Assembly: GCA_032821775.1 (NCBI GenBank)
Contig: JAVLRN010000003.1
Coordinates: 62,001-126,000, forward strand
Reading direction: 5' to 3'
Length of the DNA: 64,000 nucleotides
Origin: Sanguinoderma infundibulare
Lineage: Eukaryota; Basidiomycota; Agaricomycetes; Polyporales; Polyporaceae
Position numbers and translations under genes: made by a program. A model generated the notes under the pieces. The model saw nothing but the letters and a program-made list of their open reading frames with translations. It did no database searches and was not told the origin of the DNA. Below, piece by piece: positions 1 through 11,101 of this stretch; the first letter of the stretch is position 1; every line of letters begins with the position of its first letter.

Positions 1-1222
1 CAACGGCATATAGGGTTTTCCAACAAGTAAACGTACCTTGACAACTCTTCGGAAGGTGGTCCTGTAGCATCAGCGCAGGCGGGAAGATACCGTCAGCATC
101 GCGCTAACCTTCCATGCAAGAACTCGAGCGACGGGACGTCGCACATCGGGAGATGGACGCAGAGCGGGGAAGGCGACAAGTGCGCACCGACAGATGAATG
201 GACTAGCTAACGAATGAAGGAAAAAAGGGTCAAGTTTCGCAGATGGGCCATCACCAAGCTGACGCCACGAAAGACAACCCACACCCACGCGTGACAGGAC
301 AAGGGGGTAGGAACGATAGACACGAGGCATGGTCGACGATGAGCAATAGATGGAGGGAGAAAACAGAACGAACGTGCCATGTACAGACGGCAGGAAAAAC
401 AACAGAACAGAACAGGCCAACGACACACTCACTGGCTTCTTGCACGCCCTGCACGTCACCGCCCCGCAGCCCTCGTTCTCGCACCTGAACAGCCGCTCCT
501 GCTCGTTCTCGATCACGACCTTGTACTCGCAGAACGGACACTCCTCAAGCCCCTCCAGCTCAGCCGCCTCGATCTCCTTCCGCTGCTTGACGCTCTCGTA
601 CAGCTCCAGCAGCTTCGGCGTTAGGAACCGCCGAAGCTCCGACTCGGGGAACGCGAGCTTGCACTCCGACCGGTCCATGCACATAATCCGCGCGTCGTGC
701 TCGCCCAGCTTCGTTTCCGCGCACGTCATCATGCACGCCGTGCAGAACAGGTGCGCCTCCAGGCATGGCACCATCTTGTCCTGTATGCCATGTCATCCGA
801 AAGGCGAGCCGTAGGAGGGGCCAGGTAGTGTGTAAGAACTGCATGTACACGACGCAAAAGACGACCACTCACGAACGGATACTCGCAAAAACAACACCCG
901 CACTCGATCCCCCCCTCCTTCTGCATCTGCGCCTACTCCTCGACCGCCTTCGCCCGCTCCATCTCCTCCTCCACCAACTTTGTCCTCACCCACGTCATCT
1001 CCCGGTCCAGTTCCCATCGTGCTTCTGCACGCTCTAGCCCTTGATCTTCCGCGGGCGCGACATGGCCTCGTACGGGCGCGGCACGCGCTGTTGCTGCTCC
1101 CGGAGGATCATTGGGGCCGCCGCCATAGCATTCACAAAGTGCAGGAAGAGGTTGAGAAGAGCGGCAGCGGCAGTCTTGGACCCAAGCACGGTGCTGAGGT
1201 CATGGTGGAGTATGTTAGACAA
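1..1222 (-). pseudogene. RNF216/TRIAD3-like RBR E3 ubiquitin ligase, partial at window edge, probably damaged
   Basis: The minus strand encodes the first RING and start of the in-between-RING of an RBR (RING-IBR-RING) ubiquitin ligase of the RNF216 type. Exon ending at 873 gives ECGCCFCEYPF; after a 92-nt intron (781-872) exon 433-780 continues DKMVPCLEAHLFC, then the CMD...CKLAFPESEL and CPFCEYKV...CENEGCGAVTCRACKK parts with the expected Cys pairs. After a long intron (62-432) a 25-nt exon (37-61) encodes DHLPKSCQ, exactly what follows in fungal homologues, and the gene then leaves the window. Upstream the coding stretch 1034-1222 (ending PRKIKG) meets a stop and continues in another frame as LERAEARWELDREM, and a second in-frame TAG lies before AQMQKEGG (near 930). 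These may be lesions or an unresolved intron. Family assignment is strong; pseudogene status is moderate. Confidence 0.75.
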
Positions 1223-1229
1223 TGTAGTA

Positions 1230-2672
1230 AGCGTAGGACATGCAAGACAGAAAAAAGGATGAGGTCAAGGTGCGAACGCGTTCGATGTGAAACCCCTCAA
1301 GCGCCCATGTGATTAGGGTTTGGCTACGACCAAACTTAGCCGCAACATCCACGACTTGCGTTTCTCGGGCTGGTCGCCGATACCCCTTGTATAGTGCCCA
1401 GCACTCTGAAGCATTTGCACCTGACTGTTGTATCGCTTTGCAATACTTGGCGGTATCCGTCCGATGAACTATAATGCTCTACAATAATCTATCAGGTGCG
1501 TCGGATGAGCTACAATACTCTGAAATGATTTATCGTATACGGGCGGAACCCTGCAGGATTCCATCGTATCCGACGACTTCCTACAGAGTCCTGCACGGTG
1601 GGACCGGATCCGGCGAAACCCTGGATAGCCCCTTAGCGCTCAGCATAGCCCTGCAGGCAGGTTGCGCTTTTGCTGATGTCCGACTCATCCATGGCCGAAT
1701 TTGGCGTCGGCCACTTCCCAGACTGCACAGGTCCCAGACCGAGAAGGGCCTCACTCAAAACAACCACGCTATTCCGATGCACACGGTTGCCGTCGCGGTG
1801 GACACGACCACGACCACGACTCTGAATCTCGCCCGCGACAACATCGCTGGCGCGGCGTGTTTGAATCGCTTCCTTGGGATCCGGAAGATTTAAGATTGAA
1901 GGTGTACGGTAAACAAGAATTTACATCATGATGTACGCACACACACGCTTGGGTCATAACCCGGACCCCTCCCGAAATCCGCACTACGCGACCTCGCATA
2001 CTCTGACAGGCAAGTAAGGTCGGACCGATGCGAGCGGTGCGCAATTCCGAGATTATGATGATAGCGCCAACAATGCATATGATGCATCCCCACCGATGAA
2101 TGTGCGACTAGACTTGAGACAGTCACTCACCATAAAGCGACATCGCCCAACACCCACGGGTTTCCAACCTTCCTCCACCCAGTTTTGCAGACTCCCTCTC
2201 GACCTGAAGTTCGGCCGCTCAGGCGTTGGCGAATATGCTGCGGGGGTTCAGCTCCAGACCAGCTTGAGGCGATTGGGAGTGGCCAGATGGACATCGGAAC
2301 TGGCCTGAGCAGTGACACGGAGCGACCTCGAGCAGACAGGTGGACAAGGCGTAAGCGTAAGAAATCGAAGGAGGTGAGGGGCACCGGGGATGATTTGGGA
2401 TGAGACTAGTCGAAGTCAGCGTCTGGAGAACGCATACGGTTGGAGCCCCGCAGGCCACTGCAGAGGAGAAATGGGGTCTACTGTTGGTGCAAGACGAGCT
2501 CCAGGTCAGCCTCCACTAGCCCCATCAGCGTGACACGTGTGATGGTCGGAGTATCAAACACGTTATGTCACGCGGCATGAGTGACTGCAGTGCAAGCCTT
2601 GAAACACCGGTAGGTCTCCCCCCTTCCTCCAATCTGTGTGATGGCTTACGAGCGTTCCCCGCACGACGGCAG
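1230..2672. other. Intergenic, no gene recognised
   Basis: Only short open frames without recognisable domains or convincing splice structure are seen here. The right part directly abuts the truncated kinase fragment, so it may contain scrambled remnants, but none could be identified. Confidence 0.4.
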
Positions 2673-3495
2673 ACATCAAGGAATGGAACGTCCCCGGCCG
2701 CGAGCTCCGCTGGTGTGAGTCTGACGCGATGTACTTGGTCCCCGCAACCTGCGACGTCGAGGCGCCAGGGAGCACGGCGACCTACACGCACAAGATAGAC
2801 ATTCGCGAAGGTTTGCCGGATGAGTCCGTGGACCTGGACGGGTGGAAGGATGTGCAGTTCAGGCTGATCGACTTTGGCAGTGGTACGCTACGTCCAATCT
2901 ACTATCATGATGGTCACCGCGTTCTCGCTGACGACGGACGGCGCATGCCCGGCGCTCGTGTGCGAGGAGGCGGACGCGTGGGACGTGTTCGGGGACTACA
3001 CTATCACGTCGACGGTCTGCCGCTCACCCGAGGCGTGGGTCGACGCGCCGTGGAACGCCGGGATGGACATCTGGAGCGCGGGGCTGCTGGTGCGTACTCG
3101 TACTCGTGGGAGCCAATTGATCTGCAGGAACATTGTGCTAAAGGCTCACATACGCATGTCTTTCCTTCCTTGTAGATGTACAACCTTTACACGGGCTACA
3201 ATCGCCTCCGGGACGGCTGCCCCCATCTGGCTTTCCCCCTGTACTATGCGGCGCATTCCCGCCTGCGTTGCTCAAGAAGGGCACGCTGAGGGAATGCTGG
3301 TTCGATCTCCAGACCGGTGCGCTGGTGTTGTTTGTTATGGATTATGTGTGGGTGCTGAAGCATGCCTGTTACCAGGTGACCTGTGCCTAAAGCTCAAGCA
3401 CCTCGAAGGCTGCTTTAAGAACCGGGGCTTGCGGGAGGAACTGAGGCAAGCTCATGAGGAGGTCCAGCTGTCGGAGGAGGGCATCGGCGTCCTTT
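2673..3495 (+). pseudogene. 5'-truncated SRPK-like protein kinase fragment (left part)
   Basis: Plus-strand pieces match, exon by exon, the SRPK-like kinase at 45.3-47.0 kb of this window. The fragment begins inside the catalytic loop (DIKEWNV, equivalent to DIKVSNV in the intact gene). It continues through LDGWKDVQFRLIDFGSG (the DFG motif) and CRSPEAWVDAPWNAGMDIWSAG (the APE-equivalent and subdomain IX). Then come MYNLYTGYNRLRDGC and, after a frameshift near 3250, AFPPALLKKGTLRECWFD, ending in LREELRQAHEEVQLSEEGIGVL. The glycine loop and catalytic Lys region are missing, so the copy is dead. At about 3495 the kinase homology stops abruptly and the downstream end of the B-gene repeat begins. 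Confidence 0.8.
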
Positions 3496-3723
3496 CGTGT
3501 GTACTTACGTATCGCTTGCTACTTCCCTGGATGGTGGTTTATCAGACAGAGATGCGGGGTTCACTGGCATACTGGTATGCAAGTAAAACAGCTATGTGTC
3601 CCGCGACCACAACCGGCAGGACAGGATGGCGCAGAGTGTGAATCGAGGATCTATGAGATACAGAAGCCAGCGGTACTACAAGGAAAACAATAGACGATGG
3701 CGATAGATAGCATGACAACATTC

Positions 3724-4446
3724 CTAGTACTGGTGGACATGGTCAGTAGATGATTGGCAGCCACTAGTGAGCTACTACGCACCTTCAGACTACCATCGAG
3801 ATACCACTGGAGCTGACACGGGTAGTCCATGTCGTCGAGTACGTCGCAAGCGGCATTCCACATCTCGTCCGTGATGTGAGGCAGGTCGTGGTTCGAGAAT
3901 ATGGTGAGAAGCGTGGTCGAACATCCCCAGACCTGCGTAAGTCCGACTTTGAGATTCGTCTTCTTCTTGAACCAGACGTCAAACCTTCCCCAGGTCCGGA
4001 ACGGGTCCAACTCTCCGGCCTTGAAACCCCATCCATCTTCGACGACGTACGCCGCGAGGCCAATGCGCTCGGCGTATTCGAAGATATGCCCGGAGAGAAA
4101 TTTGACGCCGTACCAGCACAGAGGGAGGTCCGTTGGGTCGTCGACGTCCACGGAACAAGGATCGAGGAGGACGGGGATAGAAGTCTGCGGAAGATGCTTT
4201 CGTATGACATCCTTCTGCACCACATTCTGAGTTTGGCACCACAATGGACACAGATGTGATCGAGAAACTCACCCCCCACACAAACTTGTACATCGGCAAC
4301 TTGGAGGATCCCGAGTCCGCATTCGGCGTGGCTTGCAGTGATGACGGGTCGCTCGAATCAGACGTTCGAGACGGCTCTGCATCAATAGGGGAAGTGGACG
4401 TGGATGGGAGAATGAGAGGCGACTGTGCAGAACCAGTGGCAGCCAT
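3724..4446 (-). CDS. B-family protein, copy B1
   Basis: Member of a seven-copy local family of unknown function. Exon 1 (4273-4446) encodes a 58-residue Ser/Thr/Pro-rich leader ending SSKLPMYKFVWG. Exon 2 (3783-4214) encodes the conserved core beginning KDVIRKHLPQ and containing DLPLCWYGVKFLSGHIFEYA, KAGELDPFRTWG(R)FDVWFKKK and LQWYLDGSLK. A micro-exon (3724-3729) adds Tyr and the stop (TAC TAG). Both introns are GT-AG. No signal peptide or membrane segment is evident. The ATG chosen is the one conserved in all copies, preceded by a repeated CCACGACC-type leader. The gene lost its usual upstream region: an hAT transposon begins 22 bp upstream of the ATG (its target duplication starts 14 bp upstream), so expression is probably altered although the reading frame is intact. 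Confidence 0.7.
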
Positions 4447-4459
4447 CGTCGTGGTCGTG

Positions 4460-4485
4460 GTTGAAGGTAAGGCTGAACACGGGTC
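4460..4485. repeat. hAT left target-site duplication and terminal inverted repeat
   Basis: The 8-bp target duplication GTTGAAGG (4460-4467) is followed by the terminal repeat TAAGGCTGAACACGGGTC (4468-4485). The outermost TAAGG fits the YARNG terminus typical of hAT elements. The same 18 bases occur inverted at 11102-11119 with GTTGAAGG repeated at 11120-11127. Confidence 0.95.
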
Positions 4486-4680
4486 GACCCGCGGGTTACC
4501 CACACCCGGACCCGCGGGTAATTCAACTTTTGAAGTTGCTACCCGGATCCGCAGGGATCCGGACCCGCCAGGGGATCCGGACCCGCGGGTGCGGGTGCGG
4601 GTAACTACGGGTTACCTGCAGAATAACCCGGATCCGCCAAATAACCTGCGGGTTTCGCGGGTCAGTGGGTAACTGACGCG
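4486..4680. repeat. Left subterminal repeats of hAT
   Basis: Dense short repeats of the type CCCGCGGGT, GGATCCGGACCCG and GCGGGTGCGGG in both orientations. A similar array lies inside the right end (10940-11101). Subterminal repeats are usual transposase-binding sites in hAT elements; binding here is inferred only. Confidence 0.75.
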
Positions 4681-4754
4681 AAATCTCACACAGCACGACA
4701 AATTTCGGGTCAACGAGATTCATTTCAGTATACAGGCAACATCGCAATGTAATT

Positions 4755-7700
4755 CTAGTCTGAAAGTGTAATAGCATCATTAGAGTTAGCCCCACCAGCC
4801 GCTGTTGCAGTCGCAGTGACACCCTTCCCCTTCCCCTTTTGTTTCTTCCTCAACAACTCCACAGCTTGGGCTTCCGGAACAAGATAAGGATATCGAGCCC
4901 ACGAACCGAGCACAGTACTTGCACGTACGGTCTGGTCAGACAGAGAGTGCCGGAGACGAGAGACTGTCAGCCGCCCACGAGAAAAAGCGCGCTCGGCATC
5001 CATGGACGTAGCTGTAGCAATCAGAGGATGTTCGGCGGTGTCAAGTGTGCGCGATTAGCAACATAACTCGTGTAGTGCTCGGAAAATGTGTGGCCTACCT
5101 GGAATAGACAAGATATCCAGTGCCATACGGGCTAGGGCTGCGTTTGCGGACTGATTCTTGAGCGCGTTGTTCCAGTACTGGAGCGGGTTGGTTAAGGTTG
5201 TTCGTGGAGGAGCCTCTAGGTATTCTTCAAGCGCATCTGCCACTTCAAGCTCATTCGCACCCGTGATCGACGCAAGCATATCACGGGCGGCCTGAGTCTG
5301 TTAGGCAATGGTTCAGAAGGTGAACCGGGACACTTCTGGCGTGTAATGAAGCACTTACAGCTGCAGTTTGATTGGCTCCTTGCACGCGAGCGTGTTCACC
5401 TTGTGCGCGGCCAGATGCAGTCGCATTGGCATTGCCTTCTTCGCCCAGATCTGGGGTGTTGCGGTAGTTATCATTCCACTCAGCACGCGCGAGGCGGAGG
5501 GACTTGTCGACCCAAGACCTCGGCCATTGCGCGCTCACGAAGTACTTTTTCTTGTAGCATGGATGGAGCACTGATAAACACGTCAACGTGATACTGAGGC
5601 TTTCAATACATAATAGAGAAGTGAAAGTAGACGTACACATGGCGATACGGTATATTGGAGTCTCGTCCATGTGATGGTAGTACTTTTGCAGCATCTTGAC
5701 ACTATGATGGGCTGCCGCGCGGACAATTGGAAGCTTGTCGACGTTGTCACGAGTGTCCTCGAGGTGCTTCATCATCACGTCGATCCATGGAATGACGTCT
5801 TGGACGAGGGGTGTGGAGCTGCGCGAAATCTCAACTGTCGCCTCCAGGAACGTCTATAACGTTCAGAATCAGTCAGATCATGGTGGACCTTCGCGATCGA
5901 GTCCAATTCGTCGAAGAACATTACGCCAACATCTGCGCATAGACTGAAGATAAATCTGGAAGAAACGCACCGCAAGCAGAGTGTACAGCTCCTGTAAGAT
6001 GTGCCATTCGGGTTCCTCGAGGATGAACCGACGCAATCGGATGCCCTGGCTTTTGTTAAACTCCGCCATGTCACAAACGCCGTACAGGGCCTTTTTGAGC
6101 TGGATAGCGCGCTCGAGCACCATCGTGACTGTGTTCCATCGGGTGCGAACCGCTCGGATGAGCACCTCACTTTGCTGGTCATCGTGTTTGGCCTGGCGGG
6201 CAAGCTCCGCGCGGACTGTTGGGCTGTTCCACACTTTGTTGGACAAGTTGATGATCTGTAATACACCTACAGGTCTGAAAACGCAACACAAATGGTAGTT
6301 AGTCCAAAGGCAGCATGCGCACCTTCTTGAGCGCAACGCGCCCCGCTTTGATGTCCTCGTCCGTGAGTTTCAGCTCAGGGCGCACCTCAGCTTCTCGTGC
6401 AATGTCCCGCTCATCTGCGGCCTCGCGTGCATCGTCAATGTCTTCTTCAGCTTCGTCAACATCCTCGGGGTCATCCAAAGCCGACAGGTCAGCCTCGGAA
6501 TCACCGACAACCCCCGCCTTGCCCTTGGGGCTAAATTGGGAGAGGATCGCCTAGAAAATGGTAGAGTTAGTGTGGCACGAGGAGATCCCAGACGAGATCC
6601 GGAACCATCCCGTCTTCAACCTCACTACGCAGTTTGACGTACCTTAACAACGAGATTGATAATGTGCCCAAAGCACCGAATGCGCCCTTCTGGCCCCCGG
6701 AAGTCGTCATTGAGTTTCTTCATTTCCTGCAACATCTTCGCGTTGTTCGAGGCATTGTCGCACGTTACAGCAAGAACCTGAATCAGAGGCACTGTGTAAG
6801 TGCCAAACTCAGTCAGTGAGTGAAAGTGGTACCTTCGTAATGATACCAAACTCATCGAGGAGCTCCATAAGCCTGTGTGCAAGGTACTCCCCTGTGTGAG
6901 CCTTGGTCAACCTGGATAATGTGTCATTAGCCCACGGAACAAACCAATCCAACGAGGAACTTGACGAGATGCCGAACACGAGCCTCCCGAAGCAGAGACT
7001 CGGACATGTACTTACTTGATGAAGTCGAGGATGATATGTTGAATCTCACCATCCTCATGCCAATGGGCAGTCACGCCAAGGAAGGAAATGACGTTGGGGG
7101 ATGTCCAGCCATCCATACATATGTGAATCTTCCCTGGGATGCTCTAACATTATATCATAAGCAACGTATGATGCACAGATTAAAACCTCTAGTACACACC
7201 TGTAACTTCGCCTTGACACGCTCACGAGAATCAACGAAAATGTCCTTGAGGTCGCGCGACACCGTAACACGCGATGGGATCTCGACACGTCCATACAACA
7301 TTCTCATTATCTCTTTGAACTCCGGGTCCTCTACGATGGTAAACGGACGGTGGCGGCGGGCAATCCACATGGCGAGGAGGAAGCGGAGCCGTGGGGGTGT
7401 GTAGGTCACACCTTGGGCGTATTCCGTGATTGCCTGGGTCTCGTCAGTCGCCATGAGGTCGCACTTTTGTACATGTCGGTGGAGATTGCCGGTGGACTCG
7501 TCTGTGGGGGTGCGCTCGACAGACTTCGATGGGTGCCTGTCGGACAAAGGATTAGGACTTGTAGGTCATGAGACAATGAGGACGACAAGGAGATGGACGA
7601 GATGCTGAACGCGAGCCTCCCGAAGCAGAGGGTCACGTTTGGCAACTCATGCGCGACTCGCGAGGATGTCCTGGTCCCAACTGGACCGAACGTGAAGCCT

Positions 7701-8235
7701 ACGAGCAAGTATATACAGGAGCGACTGGCATGGATGACTTACGTGTTGCAGATGAATTTTATTTTGACCTCACCATCGGGCTTCGTGATGAGTATTGGCT
7801 TGCGGAAGTGCTTGTAGACGTGAGACGTCCAGTTGGCGGAACGTGCATCTAAAGGGGGTTGGGTGGTTCGGGGTAAGGTGTCAGTAGAATACTCGGGTGT
7901 GCATGCAAGCCGTGGGACGTACCGAGCGACTCCTGCGTCGTGAGGTTGCCGTATTTCTCCTCCAGGCGGCCAGCACGCCCAGACCGGGAGGTCTTCGTTG
8001 TCAAGGCTGCAACGGCGGAATCCTCGGCACCGGAGGAGACCGCATCGACTGCCTTGGTGGCGTTGACTGAGGTCTTAGCGGCTTTGGCGCGCTTCTTGCG
8101 CACAACCTTGCGAGTGGCGCGAGAAGACCATGGAGGCACGGCCGTGTCGGACTCAAGGGGGTCGTCGACATCGGTATCGCCCTCGGGGCGAGGACGCTTA
8201 GCACCAGCGTCGTCGAGGGAGTCAGGGGGGGCCAT
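4755..8235 (-). CDS. hAT transposase (BED zinc finger, RNase-H-like core, dimerisation domain)
   Basis: Multi-exon minus-strand gene catalysing cut-and-paste transposition. Start at 8235 (MAPPDSLDDAGAKRPRPEGD); a basic linker and BED-like finger follow (NWTSHVYKHFRKPILITKPD...FICNT, then TDESTGNLHRHVQKC). Next come PPRLRFLLAMWIARRHRPF and the catalytic-core motifs GKIHICMDGWTSPNVISFLG (first Asp), VLAVTCDNASNN (second Asp) and RIRCFGHIINLVVK. The insertion-domain segment TRWNTVTMVLERAIQLKK follows, and the C-terminal hAT dimerisation block AERAFSRGRLTVSRLRHSL near 4900-5000. Exons between these are joined by good GT-AG introns and I saw no stop or frameshift inside them, so the protein may be functional. 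Full exon joining was not verified across every intron. Confidence 0.9.
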
Positions 8236-8492
8236 GCTAGGGAAGGATAAGGACTGGAAAAGCGAACGAGAGTCAGCAGATTGTAGACGACGCGCATCCT
8301 GGCGGAAGACTCACCGGAGATGCACTTGAGGGTGAGCAGCTGCGAGACGACGCGACGCTCGACCTCGCCGTTCGTATACTTGGGCTTCTGTGTGGCGGCG
8401 TTGCTCCAGAGCTCTGCAGGGTGTCCTTCGCCTTTGTACTCCCGGCTTCGTCGTCGACAGTATACCAGGGAGTCTACACGTGACGTATGGCC

Positions 8493-8955
8493 CTACGCTT
8501 CCGAAACCATGTGTAAGCCACTGCTGAGGGACCTGAAACAGAATGAGTCAGATACTCATACCTATAAATTTGGAACATCGGGCCTCGTGGATAGCAGCGC
8601 TGACTGACCTGAAACGAAGGCCCGCCCCAGACATGCCCAGCATCACATACCAGATCAGCCGCGTGCCGTCCGCGAAGGCGAACCGCACCTGCTCCCTCAG
8701 CCCCTCCGGTAGCAGGCGTATGTGTGGGATGATCGAGTACGCGAACCCCTGGCCGTGCGGGAGCGTGACGAGATACGACACGGGGAGTCGGTGCGTCAGG
8801 ACGTTCTGGAGGATCGCGCCCCCGACGACAATGCCCCAGCTCTGGGCGAAGTTGCGGACGAAGATCCAGAAGGCGAGCGCATACGCGCTGTTGGAGTGGG
8901 GCAGGGGCGCCAAGATGGGGAACTGGGTCGAGATCCAGAGGATTGCACGAGCACC
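8493..8955 (-). pseudogene. Captured 3' end of an MFS transporter gene inside hAT
   Basis: Minus-strand exon 8609-8955 encodes the last helices of a major facilitator transporter: ILWISTQFPILAPLPHSNSA, ALAFWIFVRNFAQSWGIVVG, AILQNVLTHRLP and a final AFADGTRLIWYVMLGMSGAG segment. A terminal exon 8493-8532 (SLSSGLHMVSEA then stop) follows a 76-nt intron. About 120 C-terminal residues are present while the remaining helices are absent, so this is a fragment. The intron at 8533-8608 and the sequence just upstream (about 8956-9009) share a roughly 50-bp near-repeat beginning GTCAGTCAGCGCTGC. Presence inside the hAT boundaries shows capture of host sequence. Confidence 0.75.
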
Positions 8956-9037
8956 CGTAAATTTCGTACATCGTGCCTCGTGCAAGGCAGCGCTGACTGA
9001 CCTGAGACGAAATTTATCAGATATCAGTTATAATCAG

Positions 9038-9109
9038 CTCAAGATCCTCAGGGATACGAGAGAGGAGGGCGTACATGCGCTGCAGGTCCTCGTCCTCGTC
9101 TTGTGGCAT
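9038..9109 (-). pseudogene. Cullin N-terminal scrap inside hAT
   Basis: A short minus-strand stretch encodes MPQDEDEDLQRMYALLSR followed by IPEDLE. It resembles the cullin-repeat motif EDLxRMYxLxSRIPxGLE of scaffold cullins, then runs into a stop. Only about 24 residues are present. It is too short for more than a tentative call, but its position next to the MFS fragment fits a second captured exon. Confidence 0.5.
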
Positions 9110-9889
9110 GGTGGGGGGCAGAGAGAGAGAGACGTGGCGAGGGGGACGCCTGTGCATCTGTGCGCGCCAATTCGGACAGATTGCACCCACGGCGAAGCCC
9201 TCCCTTTTCGGTTCACCTCGCGCTGGGAGAGACACGTCAGCCACGCTTTGGTATTATCATCTCACTTACGATTCCCAGTATTCCAGCACGTCCGGACTCT
9301 GCGTCCGCATCCCCAGAACCCACTCTGAGTCTCAGTTCTCTGCCGCACCCGGCCTACACGCCATCAGCCCCAGCACAGCTTTCGCCACCACACCCGCGAA
9401 GATCGTTATCTTCGCGGGCGGCTGACTGATATCCCCGCCATTGTGCCCGCCCAAGCCTCCTCATGGCCTGAACGTCGACCGCGGTACTCGGTCATCAACT
9501 CACGAGGCCCAATCATCATCACCACATCACCAAACTGCCAAGATCTTTAGCCCGGAACAAGGCGTGGAGGAGGCAACATGTGGTACGTCTCTGAACCCTC
9601 CGGACGTGCCACATTGCGCCGCCGCCTCGAGCGCGGCATCCCGCCACCCCGCATCTCATTCCCCCGAAACCCGTACACCACTCTCTCGCCCTACGCGCAC
9701 GCAGCCTTTACCTGTTCTCTCTCGGCCTTCATAATCTCCCCAAACATGCTCCGCACACCTCATGCCTTCAGCGTCTGGCACATAAATACGCCCACACATT
9801 CCCCTGCATCCTCACTCCGCCCTCGCATACCACTCCCGCTTTTGACCTGCCTGCGTCAGTGTCATTATTGCGTCATCGACGTCCACCTC
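9110..9889. other. hAT interior without recognisable gene
   Basis: Between the cullin scrap and the cargo gene ATG. C-rich, with only short frames lacking recognisable domains. It may include the cargo gene promoter; no clear TATA box was found. Confidence 0.35.
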
Positions 9890-10872
9890 ATGTCGACCAA
9901 CATCAACTCGCCTGTCACGATCTTTTTCTTCCCCGATCCCTGGGAGAATCGCCTCTTCGGTCCTATCAACGAGATTAACGTCATCGTGGACAGCGTCCCC
10001 ACCACGGTCGTGGTACATACTTCTTCTCATCTCTGCATTTGAATATATACTGATACATCCTTTCATGCAGTTCACGGTCGCCACAGGCCCGGAGTTCGAT
10101 CCTGCCCGCGGTGATCCCGAGATGTTCGACGACTGGATCCGGAAGATCCAGGGGCCCGCCGTCAGCGCAACCGGCATCACGGAAGAGGAGCGCGAACTGC
10201 TCCTCAACTTCGTGCTCGGCTACCGCGCGCTCTACGCTGGTCGCGACGACATCCCGACAAGCCAATACTACGAGTTTACGGGCGAGCTCGTCGCCGAGAC
10301 ACTCGCCCTCCGGCAGCCGGAGGCGGCCTCGCACGTCCTCGAGACTGCGGTTGAGTGGTTCCTCGGAAACCTCCCCGCGGTACGTAACTTCTGTTTCCCT
10401 CTGCCTTTAGCATCTCACTTATTCGATTCACAGGACGTGTTTGAGGACCCAGACATTCCCCCCATCACACATGTTGTGCCAACGCCAATCGGGAATGCCG
10501 GCCATCCATCTGATTCTTCCACGCCGCAAGGTATATTATGTCCAGATATTATGCTGTTTGTCACAATGACGACTAACGCTTTCCTGTGTTTGTACAGTGT
10601 CTCCAACCTGGGCACTGATTGAAATGTGTTCCAGGTTGGTCCCAGCACGCATGGCCTACGCGTATGGCCCCCCGCACACCATTTTTTCACGTATCTCAGA
10701 CCCGGTCACCACCCGCTGGTATGCTCCTTTGTTGCCGTCGACCTCAATCTCTACAGAGCGCTCGGGTGTTCTTGTTCTCCCAACTGGTAGCCACAATGAG
10801 CGTACAGATGGGTATGAATCAGACAACAGTATGCCTAGTTTACAATCCAACACTTCTGATTACGAGGAGTAG
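9890..10872 (+). CDS. Cargo gene of unknown function in hAT (267 aa)
   Basis: Four exons give an uninterrupted 804-nt coding sequence: 9890-10012, 10071-10379, 10434-10530 and 10598-10872, all joined by GT-AG introns of 54-67 nt. The product starts MSTNINSPVTIFFFPDPWEN. It has an acidic, Trp/Tyr-containing middle (DPEMFDDWIRKI; EERELLLNFVLGYRALYAG; PEAASHVLETAVEWFLGNLP) and a Ser/Asn-rich acidic end (SMPSLQSNTSDYEE). No signal peptide, membrane segment or known catalytic motif is visible and I do not recognise the family. It is oriented opposite to the transposase and lies entirely within the inverted repeats, so it moves with the element. The clean splicing over four exons argues that it is a real gene and not noise. 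Confidence 0.65.
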
Positions 10873-10939
10873 TACAAAAATCTGTCCTAAGCTATGCATA
10901 ATACCATGACAATGTGAAAATGAGCGAGTTTTTCGAGCC

Positions 10940-11101
10940 CAGAGCTGCGGGTCCCTGCGGGTACCCGCGGGTTTCTATCAAATTCAAGAGAGCTCTACCC
11001 GGATCCGGAGCATACCCGTTATGCGGGTAACCCGCACCCGGAAGACCCGCACCCGCAGGTTTTTTTACGGGTCCGGGTCGGGTTACCCGCCAAATAACCC
11101 G
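10940..11101. repeat. Right subterminal repeats of hAT
   Basis: Array of CCCGCGGGT/ACCCGCACCCG-type repeats mirroring the left end of the element and directly preceding the right inverted repeat. Confidence 0.75.

Noticed and set aside
350..814. 154-codon plus-strand frame
   Set aside because: Antisense to the RBR ligase exon 433-780, whose Cys pattern and introns fit a known family.
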